64,000 nt of DNA from Cochliopodium minus. Its lineage: Eukaryota > Discosea > Himatismenida > Cochliopodiidae. The stretch spans positions 456,195-520,194 of the forward strand of contig JAMYWO010000001.1 of the NCBI GenBank assembly GCA_024220525.1, written 5' to 3'. Position numbers and translations under genes: made by a program. Shown piece by piece: positions 33,383 to 44,479 of this stretch (positions within the stretch are counted from its first letter, which is position 1; every line of letters begins with the position of its first letter). A model generated the notes under the pieces. The model searched no databases. It saw only the letters and a program-made list of their open reading frames with translations, and was not told the origin of the DNA.

Positions 33383-34887
33383 TCAAGCAACATAAATCAG
33401 TATATCAGGATCTTCTTCGCTTCTTCTCAAGTAATCACTTTCTAATAGATACCCTATTTTATTCTTGAATTCTCTCCAACTGATATGAAAAAGAGAAAAA
33501 CTTTGTAGACATTCATTATATAGTGACAACTGATTCAATTCTTTTCTGTAAAGCATTACTCTGAGAATTCTACTGGAGACCAAATTTGAGTGATAAAAGG
33601 AAACATTATTTCTTATTTCGAGTGTGTTGAATTTATTCGAAAATGAAACAAAAAGGGTTGTTGCTTTAATTTTTTCTTTAAGAAAATAAACATCCTTATT
33701 TGATAAATAATCACCCTTGGAAATAAACAGGGATGGAATGGTCTTTTTTATACCAATAGGAGAGAATTTATTTGTCACAATTTTTTCCATATTCCTTATA
33801 AAAATATCTTCCATTAATTCTTTTTCACATTTAACTTTTTTGCGAAACAAAACATCTTCCTCAAATTTGTCTTTCAACTCTCCATATCCCCATTGTTTTT
33901 TAGAGTTGAAAAGAGAAATGATATGATATTGAACAGGATTCATTTTAAATTGAACATTGTTTTTCCCAAACCGCTTTTTAATCTTTGAATAAACTTTGTA
34001 TCCAGACTCCACAACCACAACTCCAAACTCGTCCATCCACTCTAATTCTATTACTTTCTCATCTATCCCAAAATTTTCATACACATTCTTCTTGTTACTG
34101 AAATATAAGCCTGTTTCTGAAATAAAAGGAGATAAAGAAGGAATTTCCATTTCTTTAATGGGTTTATTTATAAATGAATACATTTCTTGTTCGATAATTT
34201 TAACATGATAGTTTTGTCTTTTATTTTGACTCCCATAATCGACAATTTTCTTATTCATGAAATTTTCATAATTGCTAGATTCACATTTTAGCAATTTTTC
34301 TAACACATAAAACTCTTTTTCATTATCATAATTTTCCTCAAAAAATCTTGCGATTACTGATCTTTCGTAAATATTTTTAAAAAAATAGGTTTGCCAAAGT
34401 GACATTATTTCGTTCATATCTTCCATCATTGGATCTATGATCTCATAGAAGTTACTTTTTTTGATAGAATCATCAATATAATCGACCACTATCTCCGCTG
34501 AGCTAAATTTTTGGCTAATTAATATCCCCACTACAAACTCTTCAAATTCATCCAATCTTCTCCTTTTCATTTTTTGTATCTCTGGAAATTCCTTCAGGAG
34601 AATTACAAATGATTTCAAAAATCTCTCCATTCTTGTGACTCTTTTTGAATGTATAAAGTCATTTTTCAATTTAAAGTATTTATCCAAAAATGATAACAAT
34701 GGATACTTTTTCAATGAGAATTTGGGATTGGAAATTATCTCTTTCCAATTTTTGGATACTCTTCTCAATTTGAATAATTCAAATATATCCAAATCCTTTA
34801 AAATTTCTTCAATGAAATGATGGGATGAATAGTTGGTAATTTGAAAATACCTTCTTTTATTGCCCTTGATAAATCATTTAGATTCAT
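33383..34887 (-). CDS. F-box and cullin-like fusion protein
   Basis: A 37-nt first exon (34887-34851), a 44-nt intron and exon 34806-33383 give 486 residues. The N-terminus (EEILKDLDIFELFKLRRVSK then NWKEII) is a good F-box. The middle resembles a degenerate cullin repeat and cullin-homology region (SVIARFFEENYDNEKEFYVL, PVQYHIISLFNSKKQWGYGE). The C-terminus is a cullin winged helix: RILRVMLYRKEL, then GYLLESDYLRRSEEDPDILI ending YVA, compare IVRIMKxRK and YLERDxDxxxYxYLA in cullins. Cullins are modified with NEDD8 on the lysine of IVRIMK; here that residue is Leu. F-box and cullin are normally separate subunits of SCF ligases. The fusion is read within one open exon, so it is not a splicing artefact. 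Confidence 0.65.
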
Positions 34888-35293
34888 TTTTTGAACAATT
34901 TTCAATTTTTTTTTTTTTTTTTGAAATTATTCCGAATATTCCGTGAAATTTTCTCTTTTTTAAGGAGTGAAAAATGATATAACAAAAGAAGTAGATTCAT
35001 TCACATCAATCTATTTAAATATTTACAATTAAATCTTTACAATTTGATTCATTAAAAATATAAAAAATTTGGAAATCTTTACTTTAAATGGATTGCAAAA
35101 TATGAGATATTTAGAACTAGTTCAAATATGACAAATTATTTCTTCCCTATTTATTATAATCACCAAACCTTTCAACAACAAATCTTTTTTTAATTTTTGA
35201 AAATATTAAATAAATATAATAAATAAAATAAATAAAAAAAAATCTCTCTAGATATTTATCCCTGCATTAGAACCTCAAAAAGAACCAAAAAAA

Positions 35294-36861
35294 ATGGATC
35301 AACAAAGTATAAATAATTCAAAAAAAAAAAATTTCCCATCTATAAATAAACCAAAATAAAACTCAAAAAAAAAAAATATAATACATGAGAATTTTCCTAT
35401 AATTTTTATCAAAATATTAAAAATTTTATAATTAGTACCTTTTTATTTATATTTTTCCCTATTTCAAATAATAAAGAAAAAGTACCATCAAGCACTTTGA
35501 TCTATGTTTCAAACTTACCATTCGAAACCAATGATGAACAACTCAAAGAACTCTTCAAAGGATTTGGAGTAAAAACCGCATATGTTGCAAAAAGAAGAAA
35601 TGGAAATAGCAAAGGATTCGGATTTGTTAACTTGGAAAAAGAATCTGACCAAGCTGGAGCAATTGAAAAGGTTAATGGAATTGAATATGAAAAAAGAAAA
35701 TTGATTGCAAGAGTTGCAATGAATGATGAAAGAAGAAATGAAAATGGAGAATTGAGAGAAGAATTTAAAACTCAAAGCCAACCTGTAGTAACATCCGAGA
35801 CCGCAATCTATGTATCCAATCTTGCATTCACCATCACCAACGAAGAACTCCAAAAAATCTTTTCTGAATTCAACCCAAAATCAGCAACTGTTGCATCAAG
35901 AAGAGGAGGAAGAAGTAAAGGATTTGGATTTGTCGAATTCAACAACAAAGAAGATAGAGAAAAAGCACTCTCTTTGGACCAAAAGACCTTTAGCGAAAGA
36001 CAAATCACTGTTAAGCCATCCACTGGATATCAAGGAGATAAGCCAAGAAACAGCGAAGGATCCAACTCTAGACCAAGAAACAACGACAAGTTCAAGAATA
36101 ACAGAGATAACAGAGACAACAGAAGAAGAAACAATAGCAGAGATAGTAGAGATAACAGAGACAACAGAAGAAGAAACGATAACAACTCTAACAATAACGA
36201 TAACAATGAAAGACGTGAAAGACGTGAAAGAAGCGAATTCAGCCTCTACGTAAAGAATTTGCCTTTTGAATTGGATGACACAGATTTGAAAGATGTCTTC
36301 TCTGAGTTTAATCCTAAATTTGCTCGTGTTGCAACCAACCAAAACGGAAGAAGCAAAGGATACGGATTTGTTGAATTCACCAACTCCAAGGATCAAAACA
36401 ATGCTCAACGTGCTTTGGATCAATCTGAAATCAACGATAGAGTTGTCACCATCAGCATCTCCAACCCAAGAGAGAGAAGAGGTTCAAGAGAAAGAAGAGG
36501 TTCCAGAGAAAGAAGAGGATCAAGAGAAAGAAGAGGTTCTAGAGAAAGAAGATCTCCCAGAGAAAGAAGAGAAAGAAGAGAGAGAAAATCCCCTTCCTCC
36601 CGTGAAGCTTCTGCTACCACTGTTCACGTTTCCAACTTGGCTTTCTCCATTGAAGATAAGGATCTCGAAGCAATTTTCACTGGTCTCAATGTAACCAAGG
36701 CTTATGTTGTCAAAAGAAGAAACAACATGAGCAAGGGATTCGGTTTTGTTGAATTCAAATCTGCAGAAGATCAACAAAAGTCCCTCAAACTTTCTGGACA
36801 AGAAGTTCAAGGAAGACCTATCCTTGTTCAAGCTTCATATGTTAAACAAGAATCTAATTAA
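35294..36861 (+). CDS. Four-RRM RNA-binding protein, tandem copy 1
   Basis: Exon 1 (35294-35306) codes MDQQ plus one base. After a 170-nt intron, exon 2 (35477-36861) completes 465 residues. Four RRMs start near residues 11, 106, 252 and 375. Their RNP2 motifs are IYVSNLPFE, IYVSNLAFT, LYVKNLPFE and VHVSNLAFS; their RNP1 motifs are SKGFGFVNL, SKGFGFVEF, SKGYGFVEF and SKGFGFVEF. RRM2 and RRM3 are joined by an Arg/Asn/Asp-rich linker. RRM3 and RRM4 are joined by repeated RERRGS units, an RS-like segment that could be phosphorylated. Role: binding of single-stranded RNA in nucleus or cytoplasm; a specific function cannot be assigned. Confidence 0.9.
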
Positions 36862-37115
36862 GATTTTTAAATATTTAAGTTTTTTTTTTCTTAATTAAAA
36901 AAATTTTTAAATTGAAAATAATTTTGAATTTTTTTTTCATCTATTCGACAATAACAATAACAATTAAATTCCTTTTCCATTCACAATCTCTTCACACTCT
37001 TTAGATCAAAATAAAATATTAAATAATTTAAAGTTTAATTATAAAAATATAATAAAAAAAAAAATCTTCCTCCTTTACCCAAATAAAGTCCTAAAATTTG
37101 AATTTCATTCCAAAT

Positions 37116-38814
37116 ATGGATACTCAAACAAGTAATCTCATAGTTTCAAATTATATTTAATTTATCAACACTCAACCCAAAAAAATTTTCATAAATATAA
37201 TTTTCTTTCAAAAATTTATCTCAAAAATTTTTAGATACCAATACAACCATTACTCCAAGTAAATTAATTCCAACATAAAAATCTTTCTTTCCAATATTCT
37301 AATCAAATAATAAAGAAAAGGAGCCTTCAAAAACTTTGATCTATGTTTCAAACTTGCCATTTGATACCACCGATGAACAATTCAAAGATCTCTTCAAAGG
37401 ATTTGGAGTAAAAACCGCATATGTTGCAAAAAGAAAAAATGGAAATAGCAAAGGATTTGGATTTGTTAATTTGGAAAAAGAATCTGATCAAAATGCTGCA
37501 ATTGAAAGCGTAAATGGAAAAGAATTTAATTCCAGAAAATTGAACGCAAAAGTTGCAATGAACGATGACAGAAGAAATGAAAATGGAGAATTGAGAGAAG
37601 AATTTAAAACTCTCACCCAAAATAGATCTGCTCCATCTGAAACTGTTGTTTATGTATCTAATCTCGAATGGAACGTAAATGATGAGTCTCTCAAAAAAAT
37701 CTTTGCAGAATTCAATCCAAAGGTGGCAACCGTTGCAATTAGAAGAAATGGAAAGAGCAAGGGATTTGGATTTGTCGAATTCAACACAAAAGAAGACCAA
37801 GAAAAGGCACTCAAATTGGATAATTCAAAAGTTGAAGGAAGGTAAAAGAATGAAAATAAATCTCTTTTCAAAAAATCTATCAAATCCTCATATAAAGATC
37901 GAATATCTATATTTATTTGAACCTTTTAAAAAAATAGAGAAATAGCTGTCAAAGCATCTACTGGATATAGAGGTGATAAACCAAGAGAACAAAGAAAATC
38001 TAATGTCAGAAGTGTAAGAAGAGATAATAACAACAGAGACAACAGCAGACGCCAAGAGAGAAGCTTCACCCTCTTTGTCAACAATTTGCCATTGGAATTG
38101 GATGATAATGATTTGAAAGATATCTTCCAAGAATTCCATCCTAGAAATGCAAGAATCATCAATGGAAGAAATGGAAACAGCAAAGGATATGGATTTGTTG
38201 AATTCAACAACTCCAGAGATCAAAATGATGCTCTTCGTGCTTTGGATCAATCTGAAATCAACGATAGAGTTGTCACTGTAAAGAAATCCACCTCTGGAAA
38301 TAGAGACAATAACAGAAGGGATAACAGTAGAAACAATGATAACAGAAGGGATAACAATAGAAACGATAACAGAAGAGATAACAGTAGAAACAACGATAAC
38401 AGAAGAGACAACAGAAATAATGATAACAGAAGAGATAACAGAAACAACAATGATAATAGAAGAGATAACAATAGAAACAATGATAACAGAAGAAACAATA
38501 ATAACACCACCAGACCTCCAAGAAATGAAAATAGAGAAATTTCAAATACTTTGGTTTATGTTTCAAACCTCCCTTTTAATGTTGATGATAAGGGTCTTGA
38601 GGAAATCTTTAAAGGTTTAAAGTCAAACAAGGCTTACATCACCAGAAGAAGAAACGGATACAGCAAAGGTTTTGGATTTGTTGAATTTGCTTCTGCTGAA
38701 GATCAAAAGAAGGCTGTCGAATCTAATGGAACTGAGATTGGAGGAAGAAAAATTGTTGTTCAAGCTGCATTTAAAGTTGATGAAAAACAACAAACTACCA
38801 CCAATCAAAACTAA
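37116..38814 (+). CDS. Four-RRM RNA-binding protein, tandem copy 2
   Basis: Exons 37116-37131, 37316-37841 and 37938-38814 join in frame to 472 residues. It has the same mini first exon as its neighbours (MDTQT). It alone has an extra 96-nt intron splitting RRM2 after KVEGR. RRMs start at about residues 11, 107, 232 and 370 (LFVNNLPLE and VYVSNLPFN are the third and fourth RNP2 motifs). The RRM3-RRM4 linker is an RRDNNRNND-type repeat, nearly identical at the DNA level to that of copy 3. From this linker to about residue 400 copies 2 and 3 look converted. Confidence 0.88.
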
Positions 38815-39121
38815 ATATATTGAATAAAAAATATCAACTATCAAAGTTGAGGAAAAAAAAAAAAAATAAAAATGACTTTAAATTTAAAAAGGATTATTTT
38901 GAACATGCTTTATTCATGAATTATGAGTTATCCACATTCTATAATCACCTCTTTTTTGTATTTAAAAATCTATCTATTGAAGATTAATTACTCATCAACT
39001 TATTACAAATTAAATAATTTATATATTTTTATATATAAATAAAAAAAAAAAAAATTAATTTACTTAATTTATAAAAAGTACCCCACTGATCTTCAGACCC
39101 TCAATAACACGATATTATTAA
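38815..39121. other. Intergenic spacer in RRM array
   Basis: AT-rich spacer between RRM copies 2 and 3; it must hold the terminator of one and promoter of the next. No motif was identified. Confidence 0.5.
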
Positions 39122-40806
39122 ATGGAAACTTCCACCAGTAAAATTAAAAATTATATCTCAATATCACCTTTATTGATTCAAAAATTTTGATCCTTTATAT
39201 TTTCTTTCTCATTAAATTATAATATATTTTTATTTTTATAATTTTTTCTCTTTCAAAATCAAAAAATAAAGAAAAAGAACCTTCTACCACCTTGATCTAT
39301 GTTTCAAACTTGCCATTCGATACCAATGATGAACAACTCCAAGAATTATTTAAAGGTTTTGGAATCAAAACTGCATATGTTGCAAAGAGAAAAAATGGAA
39401 AAAGCAAAGGATTTGGATTTGTTAACTTAGAAAAAGAATCTGACCAAAATGCTGCAATTGAAAGAGTAAATGGAAAGGAACTTAACTCTAGAAAATTGAT
39501 TGCAAAAATTGCTTATAATGATGACAGAAGAAATGAAAATGGAGAATTGAGAGAAGAATTTAAAACTCTCACCCAAAATAGATCTGCTCCATCTGAAACT
39601 GTTGTTCATGTATCTAATCTAGAATGGACCGTCAATGATGAAACACTCAGAGGAATTTTTGCAGAATTCAATCCAAAGGTGGCAACTGTAGCAACTAGAA
39701 GAAGTGGAAAGAGCAAGGGATTTGGATTTGTCGAATTCAACACAAAAGAAGACCAAGAAAAAGCACTCAAATTGAATGGAACATCCATTTCCAACAGAAA
39801 CATCACTGTTCAAGCATCAACTGGATTCAAGAGAGAAGGAGGAAGCAATGAAAATAGACCAAGAAGAAATGATAACAGAAGAGACAACAACAGAAGTGAC
39901 AACAGACCAAGAAGAAACGATAACAGAAATGATAACAGAAGTGACAACAGATCCAATAACAGAAGAAACGATAACAGAAATGATAACAGATTCAATGTTG
40001 TTAGAAGAAACGATAGAAATGATAACAGACCTGAAAGAAGATCTGAGAACACTCTTTACATTTCCAACTTGCCATTTGAATTGGATGACAATGATTTAAG
40101 ACAAATCTTTCAAGAATTCAATCCTAAGAATGCACACATCCCAACCAGAAGAAATGGAAAAAGCAGAGGATATGGATTTGTTGAATTTTCCAACTCCAAG
40201 GAACAAACTGAAGCTCAACGTGCTTTGGATCAATCTGAAGTCAATGGACGTGTTGTCACCATCAAGGTTTCTCAACCTGGATCTGGAAACAGAGATAACA
40301 GCAGGGTCACTGTAAGAAGAAACAATGATAACAGAAGGGATAACAACAGAAACAACGATAACAGAAGAGATAACAGTAGAAACAACGATAACAGAAGAGA
40401 CAACAGAAATAATGATAACAGAAGAGATAACAGAAACAACAATGATAATAGAAGAGATAACAATAGAAACAATGATAACAGAAGAAACAATAATAACACC
40501 ACCAGACCTCCAAGAAATGAAAATAGAGAAATTTCAAATACTTTGGTTTATGTTTCAAACCTCCCTTTTAATGTTGATGATAAGGGTCTTGAAGAAGTCT
40601 TCAAAGGTCTCAAACTCAGTAAGGCTTATGTTGCAAGAAGAAGAAACGGATACAGCAAAGGTTTTGGATTTGTTGAATTTGCTTCTGCTGAAGATCAAAA
40701 GAAGGCAATCAGCCAACACGGAAGTGAAGTTAGTGGAAGAGCTATTGTTGTTCAAGCTGCATTTAAAGTTGATGAAAAACAACAAACTACCACCAACCAA
40801 AACTAA
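39122..40806 (+). CDS. Four-RRM RNA-binding protein, tandem copy 3
   Basis: Exon 1 (39122-39137, METST) and exon 2 (39272-40806) give 516 residues. Four RRMs with IYVSNLPFD, VHVSNLEWT, LYISNLPFE and VYVSNLPFN. Both linkers are long Arg/Asn/Asp repeats (RRNDNRNDNR type between RRM2 and RRM3, NNDNRRDN type between RRM3 and RRM4). It shares the segment from about 40315 to 40600 almost base for base with copy 2 (38330-38610) and the same C-terminal tail FKVDEKQQTTTNQN. Such RG/RN-rich linkers often promote assembly of RNP granules; that role is inference. Confidence 0.9.
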
Positions 40807-41098
40807 AATTTGAAATGATATATCCCAAAATATATATCCCATATAAAAAATAAAAAAAAGAATATTCAAAAAATCATCTTATATATATGGAATCCATTCT
40901 AATTTTCGCATTTTATAATTTGTTCCATATTTTTTTTTGAGTTGCATTCTTATTATTTTCTTAATATGGTGTTGTTTTTTTTATTTGTGTTCAAAATTAA
41001 TAATTTTTAAATCAAAAAAAATTTAATAAAAATAAATAAAAAAAAAAAAAAACTACTTGTTACTTTTAAATTAAAATCCCTCCACTGCTATACTTATA

Positions 41099-42748
41099 AT
41101 GGATACAAGTAAAAGATCTTTCTAAAAAAAATAAATATATAATCAAAATATCATCAAAATCAGCTTGATTCTTCTAAATAATTTTATTTTCCTTCTATAA
41201 TATCAAAAAAAAAAAAAAAAATTTAATTAATCATTCATCACAAAAAAATAATTAAAAGAAAAAGAGCCTTCCAAAACCTTGATCTATGTTTCAAACTTGC
41301 CATTCGATACCAATGATGAACAATTCCAAGATCTCTTCAAAGGATTCGGAATCAAGACCGCATATGTTGCAAAGAGAAAAAATGGAAAGAGCAAAGGTTT
41401 TGGCTTTGTTAACTTGGAAAAAGATTCTGATCAAAAGGCTGCTATTGAAAATGTAAATGGAAAGGAACTCAACTCTAGAAAATTGATTGCAAGAATTGCT
41501 TATAATGATGAAAGAAGAAATGAAAATGGAGAATTGAGAGAAGAATTTAAAACTCAAAGCCCACCTGTTGTAACATCTGAGACCGTTGTATATATCTCCA
41601 ATCTCGCATGGACCATCACCAACGAAGAACTCCAAAAAATCTTTTCTGAATTCAACCCAAAATCAGCAACCGTTGCAACAAGAAGAAATGGAAAGAGCAA
41701 GGGATTTGGATTTGTCGAATTCAACAACAAAGAAGATAGAGAAAAAGCACTCTCTTTTGACCAAAAGAGCTTTGGTGAAAGACAAATCACTGTTAAGCCA
41801 TCCACTGGATTCAGAGGAGACCAACCAAGTGACTCCAACTCCAGACCAAGAAGAAACAATAGAGACAACAGAGATAACAGAGACAACAGAGACAACAGAA
41901 GAAGAAACGATAACAGAGATAACAGGGATAACAGAGATAACAGAGACAACAGAAGAAGAAGAAACAGCAGAAGCCCAACCAAGAGATCCCCTTCTGGAAA
42001 CAACACCAACAATGATAACAGCAGACAAAACTCTGAATTCACCATCTATATCAAGAACTTGCCATTTGAATTGGACGAAACTGATTTGAAAGATGTCTTT
42101 TCAGAGTTCAATCCTAAAGCTGCTAACATCCCAAGAAACCAAGGAAGAAGCAAAGGATTCGGTTTTGTAGAATTTTCAAACTCCAAAGATCAAAACGAAG
42201 CTGTCCGCGCTTTGGATCAATCTGAAATCAATGGAAGACTCGTCACTATCAGCATCTCCAACCAAAGAAGAAGCAACAACAACAGAGATAACAGAGATAG
42301 ATCTCCAAGAAGAAACAACAGAGATAGATCTCCTAGAAGAAACAGAAACGGAAGTAGAAATGGAAGCAGAAATGGAAGCAGAGATAACAGACGTAGAGGA
42401 TCAAAGACTAGAGATAACAACAACAGAAAATCTAATGTATCAAGCGAACAATCCAAAACTAACATCTATGTTTCCAACATCCCTTTTTCCATCACTGAAA
42501 CCAAGTTAGAAGAATTTTTTGGAAAAGATTTGAAAATTAACAAATTGACCATCCCTAAGAAGAGAAACGGTGACAGTTTCGGTTATGCTTTTGTTGAACT
42601 TGCTTCCAATGAAGACCAACAAAAGGCTCTTAAATTCAACGAAACCACCCTCGAGAACAGAAAGATTGTTGTTCAAGCTGCATACAACAGAACCACCCCT
42701 AACCCAACTACTACCACCTCTACCACCAACCCAACTACCCAAAATTAA
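41099..42748 (+). CDS. Four-RRM RNA-binding protein, tandem copy 4
   Basis: Exon 1 (41099-41108) codes only MDT plus one base; exon 2 (41259-42748) completes 499 residues. RRMs carry IYVSNLPFD, VYISNLAWT, IYIKNLPFE and IYVSNIPFS. RRM4 is the most divergent of the array: its RNP1 reads SFGYAFVEL. RRM2 is closest to that of copy 1 (RQITVKPSTGF). Linkers are RDNRDNRRRND-type and SPRRNNRDRSPRR-type, the latter SR-like. The tail is Thr/Pro-rich. The tandem arrangement and shared exon structure show that all four genes arose by duplication. Confidence 0.9.
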
Positions 42749-43053
42749 GGAAATTGATCAATAAAACTGTCCCACTTTAATTTATTCAAAAAAAAAAATG
42801 ATTAAATTTTATTTAATTTTAAAATTAGTTTATTACTTTACATTCATTCTTTAAAAAGGAAAAAATCATCCATTTATCATTGTTTGTATTTAATTCTTCT
42901 TTTTGTTTAAACAAGTGTTCCAATATAAAAAAAATTAAAAAAAAAACATAAGGATTAACGAATCCCTATAATTTGAACATACCCTTTATTTGTTCTCCAA
43001 TTGAAGAAAAAGAACATATCCTATCAAATATCATAAATAAATCACAGAGGAAG
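42749..43053. other. Intergenic spacer
   Basis: AT-rich spacer between RRM copy 4 and the longin gene. Nothing recognised. Confidence 0.5.
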
Positions 43054-44368
43054 ATGAATATATTGGGTTTATAAATTTATTTTCACTCTTAAATTAATAT
43101 ATTCAACAATTAAATTCCTCTTATACTCAAAATAGATAAATTACCTGGAATTATATATTCATTGGTGGCAAGAAATACTGTTGTATTGGTTGAATATTCT
43201 ACTCATGAGGGAAATTTTTCCACGCTCGCAAAAAGGATATTGTTATCCATCAAAACACATGATCATAAAAGAACATATACTGATAAATCTGGAAGGTAAT
43301 TTAACCAAGATAAATGTCTTCAGACAAATTATCAAATCATATTCTATCTGCCTTATCTATTGAATCATTAAAATAAAAATGAATCCATTCATACCATCAT
43401 TATAGAATTTAAAAATGTATTTACTTTGGTATTTAATTGTTGAATATTCAAATATATTTACAAAAAATTAGATATTTAAAGAAACATTCAAAAATTATAA
43501 TTTTTATAACAAAGATTCGTGTTCCATTATATGGTTTTGGACAACTTAACATATCTATGTTTCGCCACCAAGGGTCATAAAAAAGCGGTATGTTTCGCAT
43601 ATTTGAATGAGATTTACTCCCGCTTTGTTGTGGCATACAGCGAGAAGCAAATCATTCAAGCCATCTCCTATTCAAGATCCTTTATCGAATTTCAAAAAAT
43701 ATTGGAAAGAGAAATGGTAAAAGAAATTTAAATTGAATTTAAATTGAAATTTAATTATCACTTTTTTGAAAAATTTACTCATTTGATCCATCTTATTTCA
43801 ATCAAATAAATTGATATTAATCTGAGACATTAATGTCAATTTTTATATCTCAACATAAATTAATTTGAATATATTGATCTTATTTAAACAATTTTTCTTT
43901 TGAATCAAACAGAAAAGATATAGTCAGCTCGAATACATACCCGAACCTCCCAAATTTTCAGACAATGAATCCTTTTCTCCCACTCTTTCACATACTCCTA
44001 ACAATCAAATTACAAAGGATCATTACATAGAAATGGAAGAGATGAATAATGATCCCCTCAATGATCCGAACGATCATAAAATGAATGTAAACAATAACAT
44101 TAACTATAATAATAGATCCAACAGATCTTCCACCATCTCTCTTTTGATGCAAAATAATGAAGCAGTTGTTGACAATGAACGTTTAGAACGCCATAAAATG
44201 AGTGGTGCTTATAGTGAGCCTCTTCTTGTCAAGAAGAACGATCTCACATATTCTGATAAAAAGATAAGATCTCGTTGTTTTTGGTTTTCTATCTTCTTTT
44301 TGAGTTTGTTACTCATCATTTGGCTCATTTCTTCCATGGTTTGTGGATTTGATTATTTCTGTTTATAA
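43054..44368 (+). CDS. Longin-domain membrane protein without SNARE motif (phytolongin-like)
   Basis: Exons 43054-43066, 43136-43295, 43515-43716 and 43913-44368 join in frame to 276 residues. Residues 1-125 are a VAMP7-type longin domain: IIYSLVARNTVVLVEYSTHE, GNFSTLAKRIL, LTYLCFATKG, AYLNEIYSRF. Residues 126-245 are Asn-, Ser- and Pro-rich and show none of the heptads or central Arg of an R-SNARE motif. A single C-terminal membrane anchor follows (FWFSIFFLSLLLIIWLISSM). Family knowledge: VAMP7-type R-SNAREs have longin, SNARE and TM; plant phytolongins keep longin and TM but have lost the SNARE motif. This layout fits a phytolongin-like trafficking regulator. The mini first exon is supported by splice phase and the fit to VAMP7 starts. 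Confidence 0.75.
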
Positions 44369-44479
44369 TTAAAAAAATAATTGATTGTTTAGTAAAAAAA
44401 AAATTTTTTGAAAACAAAGTTTATTTTTTTTTTTTTCAAAAAAAATTTTATTCAAATTTTGTTTATTTTTTTTTTTAAA

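Noticed and set aside
35515-42742. Many long antisense and shifted-frame ORFs across the RRM genes and other coding exons
   Set aside because: They mirror codon bias of the sense genes (Leu/Ser-rich shadows) and have no independent start context, splicing or domains.
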